A DNA stretch of 64,000 bases from Dyadobacter sp. CY326 (lineage in GTDB: Bacteria; Bacteroidota; Bacteroidia; Cytophagales; Spirosomataceae). Positions 45,495 to 55,003 of this stretch are shown here, one piece after another. The stretch spans positions 124,001-188,000 of the forward strand of contig NZ_JAJUXI010000006.1 in NCBI RefSeq assembly GCF_021390515.1, read 5' to 3'. The notes below the pieces were generated by a model. That model ran no database searches, was not told the DNA's origin, and worked only from the letters and a program-made list of their open reading frames with translations. Numbering within the stretch: the stretch's first letter is position 1; the number at the start of each line of letters is the position of its first letter. A program made the translations under genes and the position numbers.

Positions 45495-45891
45495 CGAATA
45501 TATATTGGAAAAGATAGAGTACGGTCTGCGAAAACAGCTTTTTATTTACCAAATATAACAGATTCAGGATTCGCTCGGTTTTTCCGCTTCCCTCCAGACG
45601 GGGTGAATGTCCTCGAACTGCTAATGCGCTAAATACATCTAAGTAAGCAGATCAACTCTGAACACTTCCTATAACGTGTCCAGTTTTCGGCTAAAACTGG
45701 ACATGAGGCTAAAATCTGTCCATTTTTTAAACATATTAATGACACATGTTCAGTTTTTATTTAAAATTGGTCGTGTTAGATGATTTGTTTGGAAACAGGT
45801 GAAGTGAAATACAAGGCTGGCATGATAATGATCGTTTTTTCGCATTAATTACGCGTTCCAAGCACTTTTGAAATTTATAATTAAAAGATCC
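45495..45891. other. Gene-free region with inverted and direct repeats
   Basis: No gene is evident in about 400 bases. At 45677-45703 there is a perfect hairpin, TGTCCAGTTTT, loop CGGCT, AAAACTGGACA. Two further copies of the arm follow in direct order with changes: TGTCCATTTTTT (45717-45728) and TGTTCAGTTTTT (45747-45758). The cluster resembles the repeated ends of an insertion sequence or a multi-site operator; no transposase remains. Confidence 0.6.
45550..45557 (-). promoter_or_regulatory. Candidate -7 element for the 170-residue protein gene
   Basis: On the minus strand TATATTTG, 55 bases before the start at 45494. No clear -33 box. Confidence 0.4.
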
Positions 45892-46263
45892 ATGACAGTT
45901 AAAACATACAGATTTATAGCATTACTAGGCGACGGCCGAGAGCGTTTCAGTGACAAAGCATTGGACGAAGAATGGCCCACCGAGCCCATCGTCATTGATG
46001 CATTCGGCTTTTCGGACGTTTATCGATATTCGGGCGTCGTCTTTTTGAATGAAGAATGGTTTGCGAAATACAGTAAAAACTGGCGCACCAGCACAACTCA
46101 AATTGACGATCTCCTTGTTAATTTGATCAAATACACAGCCAAAGACGCTGAATCTGAAAACCTTTCAAAAATCAAAGCTTACCTGGCCTCGCCGCCGGAA
46201 ACATTGGAAGGAGCACTCGAAGTCTGGAAAGGATTTTATGATCCGGAGTTGAAGGTGATTTGA
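45892..46263 (+). CDS. Unrecognised 123-residue protein
   Basis: I do not recognise this protein. It is a soluble, mixed alpha/beta sequence beginning MTVKTYRFIALLGDG, with a Trp/Tyr-rich middle (FLNEEWFAKYSKNWR) and an end with a repeated acidic/aliphatic pattern. No signal peptide. The ATG at 45892 is preferred over a TTG at 45868. It is followed by a long perfect palindrome and faces the SusD gene. Confidence 0.6.
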   Translation: MTVKTYRFIALLGDGRERFSDKALDEEWPTEPIVIDAFGFSDVYRYSGVVFLNEEWFAKYSKNWRTSTTQIDDLLVNLIKYTAKDAESENLSKIKAYLASPPETLEGALEVWKGFYDPELKVI

Positions 46264-46293
46264 AATGAGGATGAAGTTTGATTCTATTTGACA

Positions 46294-46347
46294 ATCCCAA
46301 AACAACATTGCCCCGGGCTTAAGCCCGGGGCAATGTTGTTTTGGGAT
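46294..46347. terminator. Perfect 54-base palindrome, bidirectional terminator
   Basis: Two 27-base arms (46294-46320 and 46321-46347) are exact reverse complements with no spacer. The centre is GGGCTTAAGCCC and the outer part carries AAAACAACATTG/CAATGTTGTTTT. It lies between two convergent genes and can form a hairpin in either transcript. Confidence 0.85.
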
Positions 46348-46361
46348 GAAATCAAAATTTA

Positions 46362-48140
46362 TCAATTATATCCAGGATTCTGCTTCAACATGGCAGCTCC
46401 GTTCACTACACTCATATCGATCTGATATTGTGGGATGGGGAAATAGTTGTTTTTGCCGCTAGTGAATTTTCCTCCCGCGAGGTCGGTGGTGACTTTGGAT
46501 TCGTAGCCGAAGAAGCTGTTGAGGGTTTTCTCGGCGGTTCCCCAACGAACCAGGTCGAAGAAGCGGTGGCCTTCCATGGCTAGTTCAATGCTGCGTTCGA
46601 AATAGATGGCTTTCAACACATTATCCTTGCCTTTTGCGGCTAATGAACCTGTTGGATAAGGTTTTATAACGTAGTTTGCGGCTGGTGTTGTGGAAAAGCC
46701 GGCTAGCGGGTTTTTGTTATCAATATATTTGTAAAGCCAACCGGTTTTGTCTGCTGCCCTCGTTCTTACGCGGTTTAAGTATTCCTCGGCTTTGGCCAGA
46801 CTTCCTGCATTGGCTTCCGCCTCAGCCGCCATCAAAAGCACATCCGCAAAACGAATCACTAGCACATTAATGGCGTTTCCAGGCGCCCAGGAGCTTAAAT
46901 CTGCATAGAGATCCTGCGTTTTTTGCCTGTGAATGTTCTTCTTCGGTGCATACGGACCGCCATAACGCTGGTCGCGGACCCAGTTCATACCTGGGAATAA
47001 GCCCCAGTCGTGGTAAGGCACGTCGCGGCGACCTACCGTCCAGTCGAGGCGTGGGTCGAGCGGGCCTGCGTCTGCTGCGAATGTTGCGGAAGAGGCAACG
47101 CCAAGGTCATTTTTTACGGCGTGACTGTTGAAGTCATCCACATAAGGCAACCCATTAGCATCTGTGCGATAGCTGTTTACGAGCATTTGCGACGGCTGGA
47201 AAAACCCGCAGCAGGCGAAGGGAGCGCCGGTTCCGTAAGGGAAATTGAGCATGCCACCCATGTTCGCGTTGGTAATGTCCAGAGTCCCGTCGTTGGCCAC
47301 CATTTGAATTGCAAAAACAGATTCTGCATTGTTTTTAGTGGCTGCATCAAAATTGTCTTTGAACGAAACCAGGTCATATTTCAAACCATTAGAAGTCACG
47401 CCGCTGCTGATCACGGTTGCAAAAAGTGCTGCCGCTTCTGCATGTTTGCGCTGATACAAATAGGTTTTGGCAAGATAAGCGCCTGCTGCCCATTTGTTTG
47501 CGCGACCAACCAATGTCTGCGTTGCAGGCAGTTTCTCATAGGCAGCTTTGAAATCCGCCTCAATCATTGGCCAGATGTCCTTATCGTTCGGCTGGTTAAA
47601 ATCCGTGGTGTTTTCATCGATCCACGGCACCATATTCCACATTTTTTTCAACTCAAAATAATAATGCGCACGAAGGAAAAGCGCTTGTCCTTCAATGTTC
47701 GCTTTATTGGCTTCGGGAAGGTCTGTTGCTAATTTCAGCACTTTCAAAACCGCATTGGCGCGTGAAACGCCTTCGTAAAGCGCACGCCATTTGGTGTTAA
47801 AAAAACCGTTATCCGCACCCGAAGCGAATGTTGCAATGGCATTAATTGGCGTTTGGTCACCGCCATCACTGCCTTTGTGCGCGTCGCCGCCTGGGATGGA
47901 GCCGTAAACCCAGTTATCCGGTGGCGCTTCCCAGCCGCTTCCACCATTAAAATCACCTTGTCCGTCCAGGGCAGCATAGGCGCCGGTGAGCAACCCGTCA
48001 ACGCCTTTTTGGTTGGATAACACTTCGTCGCCCAGCGCACCTTGCACGGGTTTGTCCAAAAAATCGTCCTTGCAAGCCTGAAAAACCGGAAGGCTGGCCG
48101 TCAGACAGAGCACAATAATATATCGAAATCCCTTTTTCAT
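46362..48140 (-). CDS. SusD/RagB-family outer-membrane lipoprotein
   Basis: A 592-residue ligand-binding lipoprotein. The signal ends SLPVFQACKD (Cys about 23). SusD features are FLDKPVQGAL, GQALFLRAHYYFELKKMW, and the C-terminal YFERSIELAMEGHRFFDLVRWG and YFPIPQYQID. The length (592) is at the large end for the family. It follows the SusC gene by 18 bases. No degradative enzyme is adjacent, so the ligand is unknown. Confidence 0.95.
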   Translation of the reverse strand: MKKGFRYIIVLCLTASLPVFQACKDDFLDKPVQGALGDEVLSNQKGVDGLLTGAYAALDGQGDFNGGSGWEAPPDNWVYGSIPGGDAHKGSDGGDQTPINAIATFASGADNGFFNTKWRALYEGVSRANAVLKVLKLATDLPEANKANIEGQALFLRAHYYFELKKMWNMVPWIDENTTDFNQPNDKDIWPMIEADFKAAYEKLPATQTLVGRANKWAAGAYLAKTYLYQRKHAEAAALFATVISSGVTSNGLKYDLVSFKDNFDAATKNNAESVFAIQMVANDGTLDITNANMGGMLNFPYGTGAPFACCGFFQPSQMLVNSYRTDANGLPYVDDFNSHAVKNDLGVASSATFAADAGPLDPRLDWTVGRRDVPYHDWGLFPGMNWVRDQRYGGPYAPKKNIHRQKTQDLYADLSSWAPGNAINVLVIRFADVLLMAAEAEANAGSLAKAEEYLNRVRTRAADKTGWLYKYIDNKNPLAGFSTTPAANYVIKPYPTGSLAAKGKDNVLKAIYFERSIELAMEGHRFFDLVRWGTAEKTLNSFFGYESKVTTDLAGGKFTSGKNNYFPIPQYQIDMSVVNGAAMLKQNPGYN

Positions 48141-48158
48141 GTCAGTCTCAGGTAAATG

Positions 48159-51100
48159 TTAAAAAGTAAGGTTAAGGCCCACTGTGTATTGTTTTGAAGA
48201 AGGATAGGAGCCCTCGTCAATGCCAAAAACGGTCGGGTTGCCATCCGCATTTCTGCTTACTTCGGGATCGAGGCCGGAATAACCTGTTAATGTGAACAAG
48301 TTCGTGGCCTGCACGTAAATCCTGAATTGCTGTGTTTTGATTTTTTTCAAAAACGCAGGCGCAAATGTGTAACCCAGCTGAATGTTCTTCGCACGCAGGT
48401 AAGAACCATCCTCTACGAAATAAGAGTTGGGAACATTAATGGTGCTGAAAGAACTTGAATTTTCCTGAATAGGCGCTTTTGCATTGTGGTTTTCAGGCGT
48501 CCAGGAATTGTAAAGCGCCGTTTGGCTCTTCGCTCCTGATCTTGACGAGTTGAAATCACTCCACCAAAGTGTCTGGTTCCAGATCTGATTTCCCTGAACG
48601 CCGTAAAGGAACAGGCTGAAATCAAATTGTTTGTAATTAAATCCAAGATTCAAACCATAGCTGAAATCAGGATTTGGATTGCCCAAAATCGTGCGGTCAG
48701 CCGCTGTGATCTGTCCGTCGCCGTTCGTATTTTGGTAACGGAAACGTCCCAATGCAGCGCCATCCTGAAACACAGAATTTTCGTCGCCCGTTTGCGCAAC
48801 AGCCTGTGCATTGGCAGCCTCAATTTCCTCCTGAGAATTCCAGAAGCCAATCACTTTATAACCAAAAAACTGTCCGATCGAATTGCCAACCTGATTCCTA
48901 ACAATAGAATGTCCGTCAAATCCGCGGCCTTCCAAATCGAAATAATTGGTGCTGTTGGTCACTTTCAAAATCTTGTTATTGTAAGTCGTGAAAGTTGCTG
49001 TTGCATTCAGTTTCAGATCGCGGCCAATGTCAAAGCGGGAAGTGATCTGTAAATCGATCCCTTTGTTCTTCATTTGAGCAATGTTCACAAACGGAACTTG
49101 TCCGCCGCCAGCTGTTCCGATCAACGTTGGATTGTACAAAAGATCTTTAACATCTTTGATATAATAATCCGCAATCACGTCCAGTCTGCCTTTGAAGAAT
49201 GTGGCATCGATACCAAAGTTTGTACTGATGTTTTTCTCCCAAACCGCGTCTGGATTCCCAATCTGGCTTTTTTCAAAACCTTCCAACGCACCCGACCCGC
49301 TTGTGCCGGAAAGGTCATAGTAAGAACTTCTGCGATTGGAGCCGTAAGTCGTGAATGCATTCCCGGACCGCACATTGATCTGGTTACCCATGATCCCGTA
49401 GTTTGCACGCAGTTTCAGGTCGTCGAGCCAGGTGATTCCTTTCATGAAATCCTCCTGCGAAACGCGCCATCCCGCACTCACGGCCGGAAAAAGGCCGTAT
49501 CTTTTATTGATAAATTTCGAGGAACCATCCCGACGGATAACCGCGCCAAAAAGATATTTATCATTATAAATGTAATCCAAACGGCCTATCAATGAGAACA
49601 ATGCATCGGCTGATCGGCTGCTCGAATTACTCCGCGTGCCCGAGCCAGTTCCCAAATTCATGTAATTCGGATCGAAGGAGAAATAGCCCTGTGTGTCGCC
49701 GCCTATATCGTAACTCTTGCCATTATACGCTTCTGTTCCAGCAACCACGGTAAGATCGTGCTTTTGGAAGTTTTTATGAAAGGTTACAAGGTTGGTCCAG
49801 GTCCAGTTGAAGCCTGAGTAAGCGCCTTCGGAATAAGTGTTCGTGTTGCTGTTTTCTTTGTTTTCGTAAGTTGGGAAATTGAAAGAATTCCAGCGACCTG
49901 AATAATTTTCGCCACCGAAGCTTGTCCGCAAAGTAAAGTAATTGAACAAATCAACCTCTGCGAACACATTACCAAACAAGCGATTGTCCAAACCTTTGTT
50001 ATAACGTGTACGATCCCGCATGGCAACCGGGTTAAATGCATCGCCCATGCCAGCCGCACGGCTCCCAGCATAATTGCCCATAATGTCGCGAACGGGAATG
50101 ATCGGCTGCATACGGAACGAGAATGCAATGGCCGATCCGCCGTCAGAAAGCGCACTTTTTGGGTTATCAGAAACAGAAAAAGCAAGATTTTCTCCGATCC
50201 TGATATGCTTGCCAATATTATACTGACTGTTTGAACGCAATGTGTAGCGTTTCAGATAAGTGTTGGTTAATGCGCCTTTTTGGTTAAAATAATTCAAAGA
50301 GAAAAGATAGCTTCCCTGATCGCTTCCGCCACTTATCGAAACATTATGGCTCGTTGAAGGCGCGCGTTTGAAGATCTCGTGAAACCAGTCCGTGCCTTCT
50401 TTGTTGGCTTTTACGATCTGATTGAATTTGTTAAAATCATCCACCGAAGTGTATTCCGGATTGACATAATAAAGGTCTGGATTTGTGCCCGGATCGCCTT
50501 CTTTCGCGCCTGTTGGCAAAATATAATCCGGCAAAACCGGATTTGGGCCCGATCCGTATTGATCGTCACCAACGGTCGCACCTTCATTGCGCTGCACCTG
50601 GAACTTCAATTGCGCTTGTTCCATCGGCGACAATGTGTTCCAAACATTGCCTTTTGGCGGCGTTTGCATGCCATACCAGGCGCTGTAACTTACCTTAACC
50701 TTGTCTTTCCCTTTTTTCGTTGTGATAATGATCACCCCGTTCGCGGCGCGGGAGCCATAAATGGAAGCCGAACCGGCATCTTTCAAAACCTGCATGGAAG
50801 CAATGTCGTTGCTGTTCAAGTCGGCGATGGAAGTTGTAGGGACGCCGTCAACCACATATAATGGCGAGTTGTTTCCGAATGTGTTCAAGCCGCGGATGCG
50901 CACCTGCGGCGTTTCGCCAGGCTGGCCCGAGCCGATAATGGTCACTCCGGAAGCCCTTCCCTGCAACTGGTTAGCTACTTGTCCGTCAGGCGTTTGTTTC
51001 AATTGCTCCACATCCACAACGGACACGGCACCGATCAAATCCTTTTTGCGCTGCGCGCCATAACCCGTTACAACCAGCTCTGAAAGCGTAGAAACATCGG

Positions 51101-51722
51101 GCAAAAGCTTGATGTCCACCGTCGTGCGCGAGCCAACCATGGATTCCTGCGCTGTAAATCCAATAAAACTAAAAATCAAAATGGACTCATCGCCGGCCAC
51201 ATTAATGGTGTAATTTCCGTCCAGATCCGTCATCGTTCCGTCGTTCGTTCCTTTGACGCGGATCGCAACGGAAGGCAATGCTTCGCCTTTGTCGTCTGTA
51301 ACCTTGCCCTTAACAGGCCGCAGCAAATATTGCGACTGGATTTCGGCAGCCTCGCGCTCCATTTCCAGCCTGGTCTTTTCCGTCACACCGATCATTTTGC
51401 CTACCTGCCTGAATTCGAGCGAAGTTTGCTTTTCGATCATTTTCAGGATTTCCGGCACGGGCATGCCCATGGCGTAAAGCGTGATCTGCGGCGCATTGCG
51501 AACGAGCTTTTCGTCGAAGGCGAATGTGACGCCGGTCTGCTGTTCAATTTGTTTGAAGACAGTCTTCACTCTCGACTGCCGCACATCCATATTGACGTGC
51601 TGAGCCTCGCTTGTGCCGGCCATCAAAAGGGCCGCAGTCAGCATGTTAATGCCCAAAATAAGCGTCGAAATGCGCATAAATTTTTTAAATAAGGGGAGTC
51701 CCTTATGGTAATAATTCACCAT
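48159..51722 (-). CDS. SusC/RagA transporter with N-terminal STN signalling domain
   Basis: An 1187-residue TonB-linked transporter. After the leader there is an STN domain (about 45-115, VDMRQSRVKTVFKQIEQQTG and beyond), a carboxypeptidase-like domain (about 135-215), and a plug with VANQLQGRASGVTIIG and PLYVVDGVPTTSIAD. The barrel ends PSSKQYTVGLNLTF. The STN domain passes ligand occupancy to the FecR anti-sigma encoded next to it, so this pair is probably induced by its own substrate. Confidence 0.95.
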   Translation of the reverse strand: MVNYYHKGLPLFKKFMRISTLILGINMLTAALLMAGTSEAQHVNMDVRQSRVKTVFKQIEQQTGVTFAFDEKLVRNAPQITLYAMGMPVPEILKMIEKQTSLEFRQVGKMIGVTEKTRLEMEREAAEIQSQYLLRPVKGKVTDDKGEALPSVAIRVKGTNDGTMTDLDGNYTINVAGDESILIFSFIGFTAQESMVGSRTTVDIKLLPDVSTLSELVVTGYGAQRKKDLIGAVSVVDVEQLKQTPDGQVANQLQGRASGVTIIGSGQPGETPQVRIRGLNTFGNNSPLYVVDGVPTTSIADLNSNDIASMQVLKDAGSASIYGSRAANGVIIITTKKGKDKVKVSYSAWYGMQTPPKGNVWNTLSPMEQAQLKFQVQRNEGATVGDDQYGSGPNPVLPDYILPTGAKEGDPGTNPDLYYVNPEYTSVDDFNKFNQIVKANKEGTDWFHEIFKRAPSTSHNVSISGGSDQGSYLFSLNYFNQKGALTNTYLKRYTLRSNSQYNIGKHIRIGENLAFSVSDNPKSALSDGGSAIAFSFRMQPIIPVRDIMGNYAGSRAAGMGDAFNPVAMRDRTRYNKGLDNRLFGNVFAEVDLFNYFTLRTSFGGENYSGRWNSFNFPTYENKENSNTNTYSEGAYSGFNWTWTNLVTFHKNFQKHDLTVVAGTEAYNGKSYDIGGDTQGYFSFDPNYMNLGTGSGTRSNSSSRSADALFSLIGRLDYIYNDKYLFGAVIRRDGSSKFINKRYGLFPAVSAGWRVSQEDFMKGITWLDDLKLRANYGIMGNQINVRSGNAFTTYGSNRRSSYYDLSGTSGSGALEGFEKSQIGNPDAVWEKNISTNFGIDATFFKGRLDVIADYYIKDVKDLLYNPTLIGTAGGGQVPFVNIAQMKNKGIDLQITSRFDIGRDLKLNATATFTTYNNKILKVTNSTNYFDLEGRGFDGHSIVRNQVGNSIGQFFGYKVIGFWNSQEEIEAANAQAVAQTGDENSVFQDGAALGRFRYQNTNGDGQITAADRTILGNPNPDFSYGLNLGFNYKQFDFSLFLYGVQGNQIWNQTLWWSDFNSSRSGAKSQTALYNSWTPENHNAKAPIQENSSSFSTINVPNSYFVEDGSYLRAKNIQLGYTFAPAFLKKIKTQQFRIYVQATNLFTLTGYSGLDPEVSRNADGNPTVFGIDEGSYPSSKQYTVGLNLTF

Positions 51723-51891
51723 ATTTGTTTGATGTTTAATGGTTAAGCTGTTAAACCGCGCCCTTTCTGACTATTGATGGTTCGAAGCATTGCATAGCAG
51801 AGGGACATTCATTTCCGGGGACATTCGCAGTGTTCCCGGTTTCTGTTTTGAGCCCGCCTTCCTGGAAAGCCAGCTACATTTTCTAGGGTTT

Positions 51892-52866
51892 TTATTTTAT
51901 TACAATCGTGCTGTCGTTTAATTGTGAGTAATCGAATTTTTTGGAAAAGCCCAACACTTTCAACACGTCGCCAATGGGCTGATCGTCGAGGGTCAGGGAT
52001 ATTTTTTCAGCGGATAAATCGGTCTTTTCAATGACAATGTGCTGCTTGTATTTTCTTTCCAATGCGTGAAAAACTTCGGATAATAATTCATCTTCAAACA
52101 CCATCCGGTTGTCTTTCCAGGGTGCAATGGCAGGCTTACTGATCTCACTGACATAGATTTCCGCATTTTTTTCAGGGACAACTGCCTGTTCTGCTGGCAA
52201 CAACATCAATGCGGGACGCTCCGGTTTATCGCGGATCGTTACGCCCACTTTTCCCGTTTTTACGGTCACTTTAATGTCCGGATCATTATGGTAAGCCTTC
52301 ACATCGAACGAAGTTCCAAGAACTGTAATGTTCAACGTTTTGGCATGGACAATGAACGGCTTATCGGACATGTGTTTTACGTCAAAAAATGCTTGTCCTT
52401 CTTTCAAAACAACTTCCCTCGTTTTTCCTGAAAATGCGCGCGGGTAGGAGAGGCTCGAACCGGCATTAAGCCAGATTAAAGAGCCGTCGGGTAGGGTGAC
52501 TTTCAATGTCTTGCCCAATGGCGCGGTCACGAGCTTAATGCTTGTTTCGGCAGTTTCGTGATGATTGGTCCAAAAAATAAAACCCGCAATGACAAGCGCA
52601 GCAACGGCCGTGGACCAGGAAACAAGACGTTTGACCAATGTGAAATCGGGGGTTTTGCGCGTGGGCCGTTGCATGGCTTTCATATTTTGCAACATGCGAT
52701 CCTTCATTTCGCTCGCCGTTTCAGGACTGCGCGTAAAGACTGTTTCCGTTTCGGGAATGTCCGCTTGCTGGCTGTCATACCATTTGTGCAATATCGCTTT
52801 TTCCTCTTCGGAGGCTGTCCCGTTGAGAAATTTCTCAGCAAGTTGTCTGATGTACGCTTGTGTCAT
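51892..52866 (-). CDS. FecR-family anti-sigma factor
   Basis: A 324-residue inner-membrane protein that receives the signal from the SusC STN domain and controls the ECF sigma factor. Cytoplasmic part about 1-70 (TQAYIRQLAEKFLNGTASEEE), one membrane helix (LVSWSTAVAALVIAGFIFW), then the periplasmic FecR domain with TLPDGSLIWLNAGSSLSYP and GTSFDVKAY. I start at the ATG at 52866; an upstream start at 52896 would add ten non-conserved residues. It follows the sigma gene by 97 bases. Confidence 0.93.
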   Translation of the reverse strand: MTQAYIRQLAEKFLNGTASEEEKAILHKWYDSQQADIPETETVFTRSPETASEMKDRMLQNMKAMQRPTRKTPDFTLVKRLVSWSTAVAALVIAGFIFWTNHHETAETSIKLVTAPLGKTLKVTLPDGSLIWLNAGSSLSYPRAFSGKTREVVLKEGQAFFDVKHMSDKPFIVHAKTLNITVLGTSFDVKAYHNDPDIKVTVKTGKVGVTIRDKPERPALMLLPAEQAVVPEKNAEIYVSEISKPAIAPWKDNRMVFEDELLSEVFHALERKYKQHIVIEKTDLSAEKISLTLDDQPIGDVLKVLGFSKKFDYSQLNDSTIVIK

Positions 52867-52963
52867 TGCAAAGCAGATAAACCCTTTGCAATACATAGAG
52901 GGGAGAAGAAGGGGAAACCCCTTAGTTGTAAAATAAAAAATTTTAGATTTTTATCGAAGCGAC

Positions 52964-53548
52964 TTATAATTTGGTAAAAAACAATAATTGCAGAAGAAGA
53001 TGTGCGACGCCGCTCAGGTTGGATCGCACCATTTTCAATGCTTTGGTCAAATGTGCTTCGGCCGTTTTGGGGGAAATGTTGAGCTCTTCGCAAATGTCCG
53101 ACAAGGACCTGTCCTGCAACTTATTATACTGAAAAACAAGCCGGCATTTTTCGGGAAGGCGGTTGGTGAGATTGGTGATGATCTCCAAAAGCAGTTTGTT
53201 CTCAATCTCCTGATCGATGGAAACCGAAGTTGCTGCGTGTAATTTGATCGTAGATTCCAGTTCCTGTTCTTGCTTGGATTTGGCCAGATAGCGATAAACC
53301 TCGTAGCGTAACATGGCCGCCAAATAAGGTTTCAGCGACTGGATTTCCAGCGTCTCGCGCTTCATCCAGAACAACATAAAAGTGTCCTGCGTAATCTCCT
53401 CGGCCACTTCGGCAGACTTCACCATGCGGTGAGCGGCATAAAAAAGCTTGTCCCAATGCCGGTTGTAAATTTCGTCAAATGCACCTTCCTCGCCCTCCTT
53501 CATCAAAGCGGCCAGCGCATCATCAGAAAAATTTTGAAAGTCAGTCAT
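52964..53548 (-). CDS. ECF RNA polymerase sigma factor
   Basis: A 194-residue ECF sigma-70 factor of the Bacteroidota FecI-like kind. Region 2 has EGAFDEIYNRHWDKLFYAAH and EEITQDTFMLFW; region 4 has LPEKCRLVFQYNKLQDRSLS and PKTAEAHLTKAL with the HTH. With the FecR and STN-SusC/SusD genes downstream on the same strand it forms a classical surface-signalling module. A promoter-like sequence lies just upstream. Confidence 0.95.
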   Translation of the reverse strand: MTDFQNFSDDALAALMKEGEEGAFDEIYNRHWDKLFYAAHRMVKSAEVAEEITQDTFMLFWMKRETLEIQSLKPYLAAMLRYEVYRYLAKSKQEQELESTIKLHAATSVSIDQEIENKLLLEIITNLTNRLPEKCRLVFQYNKLQDRSLSDICEELNISPKTAEAHLTKALKMVRSNLSGVAHLLLQLLFFTKL

Positions 53549-53585
53549 TGATCGTTTACAGTTGACAAGGTTTAGTATGCTTTAC

Positions 53586-53615
53586 CAAATATAAAAGAAA
53601 TAAACTATCAACAAA
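53586..53615 (-). promoter_or_regulatory. Promoter for the ECF sigma gene
   Basis: On the minus strand TTTG (53612-53615), 18 bases, then TATATTTG (53586-53593), about 38 bases before the start codon. Confidence 0.55.
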
Positions 53616-53726
53616 TGGTGATTTAATAGAAATGCAATATTAAAAGTGGCTTACTGTGCCATAGGGAGGATTTTTTAACATTAATGCTGGGAATTGCAAT
53701 ATTTTATTTTGCGTAGTTCTCGGAGA

Positions 53727-53759
53727 AGACTTTCCAAGTTTTGGAAACTTGGAAAGTCT
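53727..53759 (-). terminator. Perfect 15-bp hairpin after the aldo/keto reductase gene
   Basis: Arms 53727-53741 and 53745-53759 are exact complements with a three-base loop. It lies 22 bases after the reductase stop. No T run follows, so it may be an intergenic repeat element rather than a simple terminator. Confidence 0.6.
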
Positions 53760-53780
53760 AGCGTTGCGCAATCGCAAAAC

Positions 53781-54782
53781 TTAATGATTAACCAGTTTCA
53801 TTGAACCTTCATTATAACGTTCTCCTGTGTTTGGAAAGCGGGCCACGAGTTCGTCAATCGCTGTAAGGTTAGCTGCGGAAAGCTCCACTTCGACTGCGCC
53901 GGCGTTCTCTTCCAGATATTTGCGCTTCTTCGTTCCGGGAATGGGAATAATGTCTTCGCCTTGCGCAAGCACCCATGCTAATGCGAGCTGTGCAGGAGAG
54001 CAATTTTTGCCGGCGGCGATTTCCGCAAATCCACTGACCAGTTTCGCATTGTTATCCGCATATTCCTGCTGGTAACGCGGCAATGTTCTGCGAAAATCGC
54101 TTTCAGCCAGCGCGTCGACTTGTAATGTTGCCGTCACAAGGCCGCGCGCGAGCGGAGAATAGGGAACCAATGATATTCCTAAGTCGCGCACCGTGCCCAG
54201 AATCTCCGATTCCACATCGCGCGTAATCACCGAATATTCGCTTTGCAATGCAGCGATCGGATGCACCGCATGCGCTTTGCGAATGGATGCAGCGGAGGCT
54301 TCGCTCAGCCCGAGATAGCGCACTTTCCCTTCCTTAACAAGCTCGCTCATCGCGCCTACCATTTCCTCAACAGGCACATTGGGGTCAACGCGATGCGCGT
54401 AATACAAATCAATGGTGTCGATTTTGAGTCTTTTCAAACTGTTTTCAACAGCCGTTTTCATCCATGCGGGCGAGCCGTCGAAATAGGTGCCGTTTGCATT
54501 CTTAGCATCGCCTGCATTTTCCTTGTAACGGAAACCGAATTTTGTGGCAATAAAAATCTTATCGCGGTTAGGCACAAGCACTTTGGAGATCAGCTCTTCA
54601 TTCAGGCCATTGGCATACATGTCGGCCGTATCCCAAAAGTTAATGCCCAAATCGAGTGCTTTATGCAAAGTCGCAATGCTTTCCGCATCGTCCGTTGGGC
54701 CATAAGCGAAGCTCATGCCCATGCAGCCCAATCCAATGGCTGACAGTTTTTCGTTGGTCGTTCCCAGGTTTCTGAATTTCAT
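53781..54782 (-). CDS. Aldo/keto reductase
   Basis: A 333-residue NADPH-dependent oxidoreductase, TIM barrel. The start is [20 protein letters not shown]; catalytic Asp and Tyr are in [11 protein letters not shown], Lys in FIATKFGFR, and His in LYYAHRVDP. The cofactor site is in [14 protein letters not shown]. It belongs to the AKR13/YakC-like group, which reduces aldehydes and ketones with broad specificity. It is monocistronic. Confidence 0.92.
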   Translation of the reverse strand: MKFRNLGTTNEKLSAIGLGCMGMSFAYGPTDDAESIATLHKALDLGINFWDTADMYANGLNEELISKVLVPNRDKIFIATKFGFRYKENAGDAKNANGTYFDGSPAWMKTAVENSLKRLKIDTIDLYYAHRVDPNVPVEEMVGAMSELVKEGKVRYLGLSEASAASIRKAHAVHPIAALQSEYSVITRDVESEILGTVRDLGISLVPYSPLARGLVTATLQVDALAESDFRRTLPRYQQEYADNNAKLVSGFAEIAAGKNCSPAQLALAWVLAQGEDIIPIPGTKKRKYLEENAGAVEVELSAANLTAIDELVARFPNTGERYNEGSMKLVNH

Positions 54783-54974
54783 GATTTTAATCGCTATTAA
54801 GTCGTCCAGTTTTGTATTGCTCGAAGTGAGCTTGGTTAAAGTTATAAATTTCAGCTCCGCGACTCTAAAAATATCCTTCCCAATGTTTGAGCGGCAGGAT
54901 TGCTAAAAATGTAACATTGAATTGGACCACTGATAAAATTGAAAATGGATCATTTCAATAGTCCTGTTACTTGG

Positions 54975-54982
54975 TAAATTTG
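54975..54982 (+). promoter_or_regulatory. Candidate -7 element for the ICL/PEP-mutase family gene
   Basis: TAAATTTG matches TAnnTTTG and lies 21 bases before the ATG at 55004; no TTTG at the usual distance. Confidence 0.4.
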
Positions 54983-55003
54983 AGATAGTAAAATTTAAAT
55001 GGA

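Noticed and set aside
45677..45758. A CRISPR-like array
   Set aside because: Only three degenerate copies with unequal spacing, one of them in an inverted pair; no cas genes.
47010..47732. A 240-codon open frame on the plus strand across the second SusD gene
   Set aside because: Antisense to a well-conserved SusD protein; translation is low-quality with many Cys and Arg and no recognisable domain.
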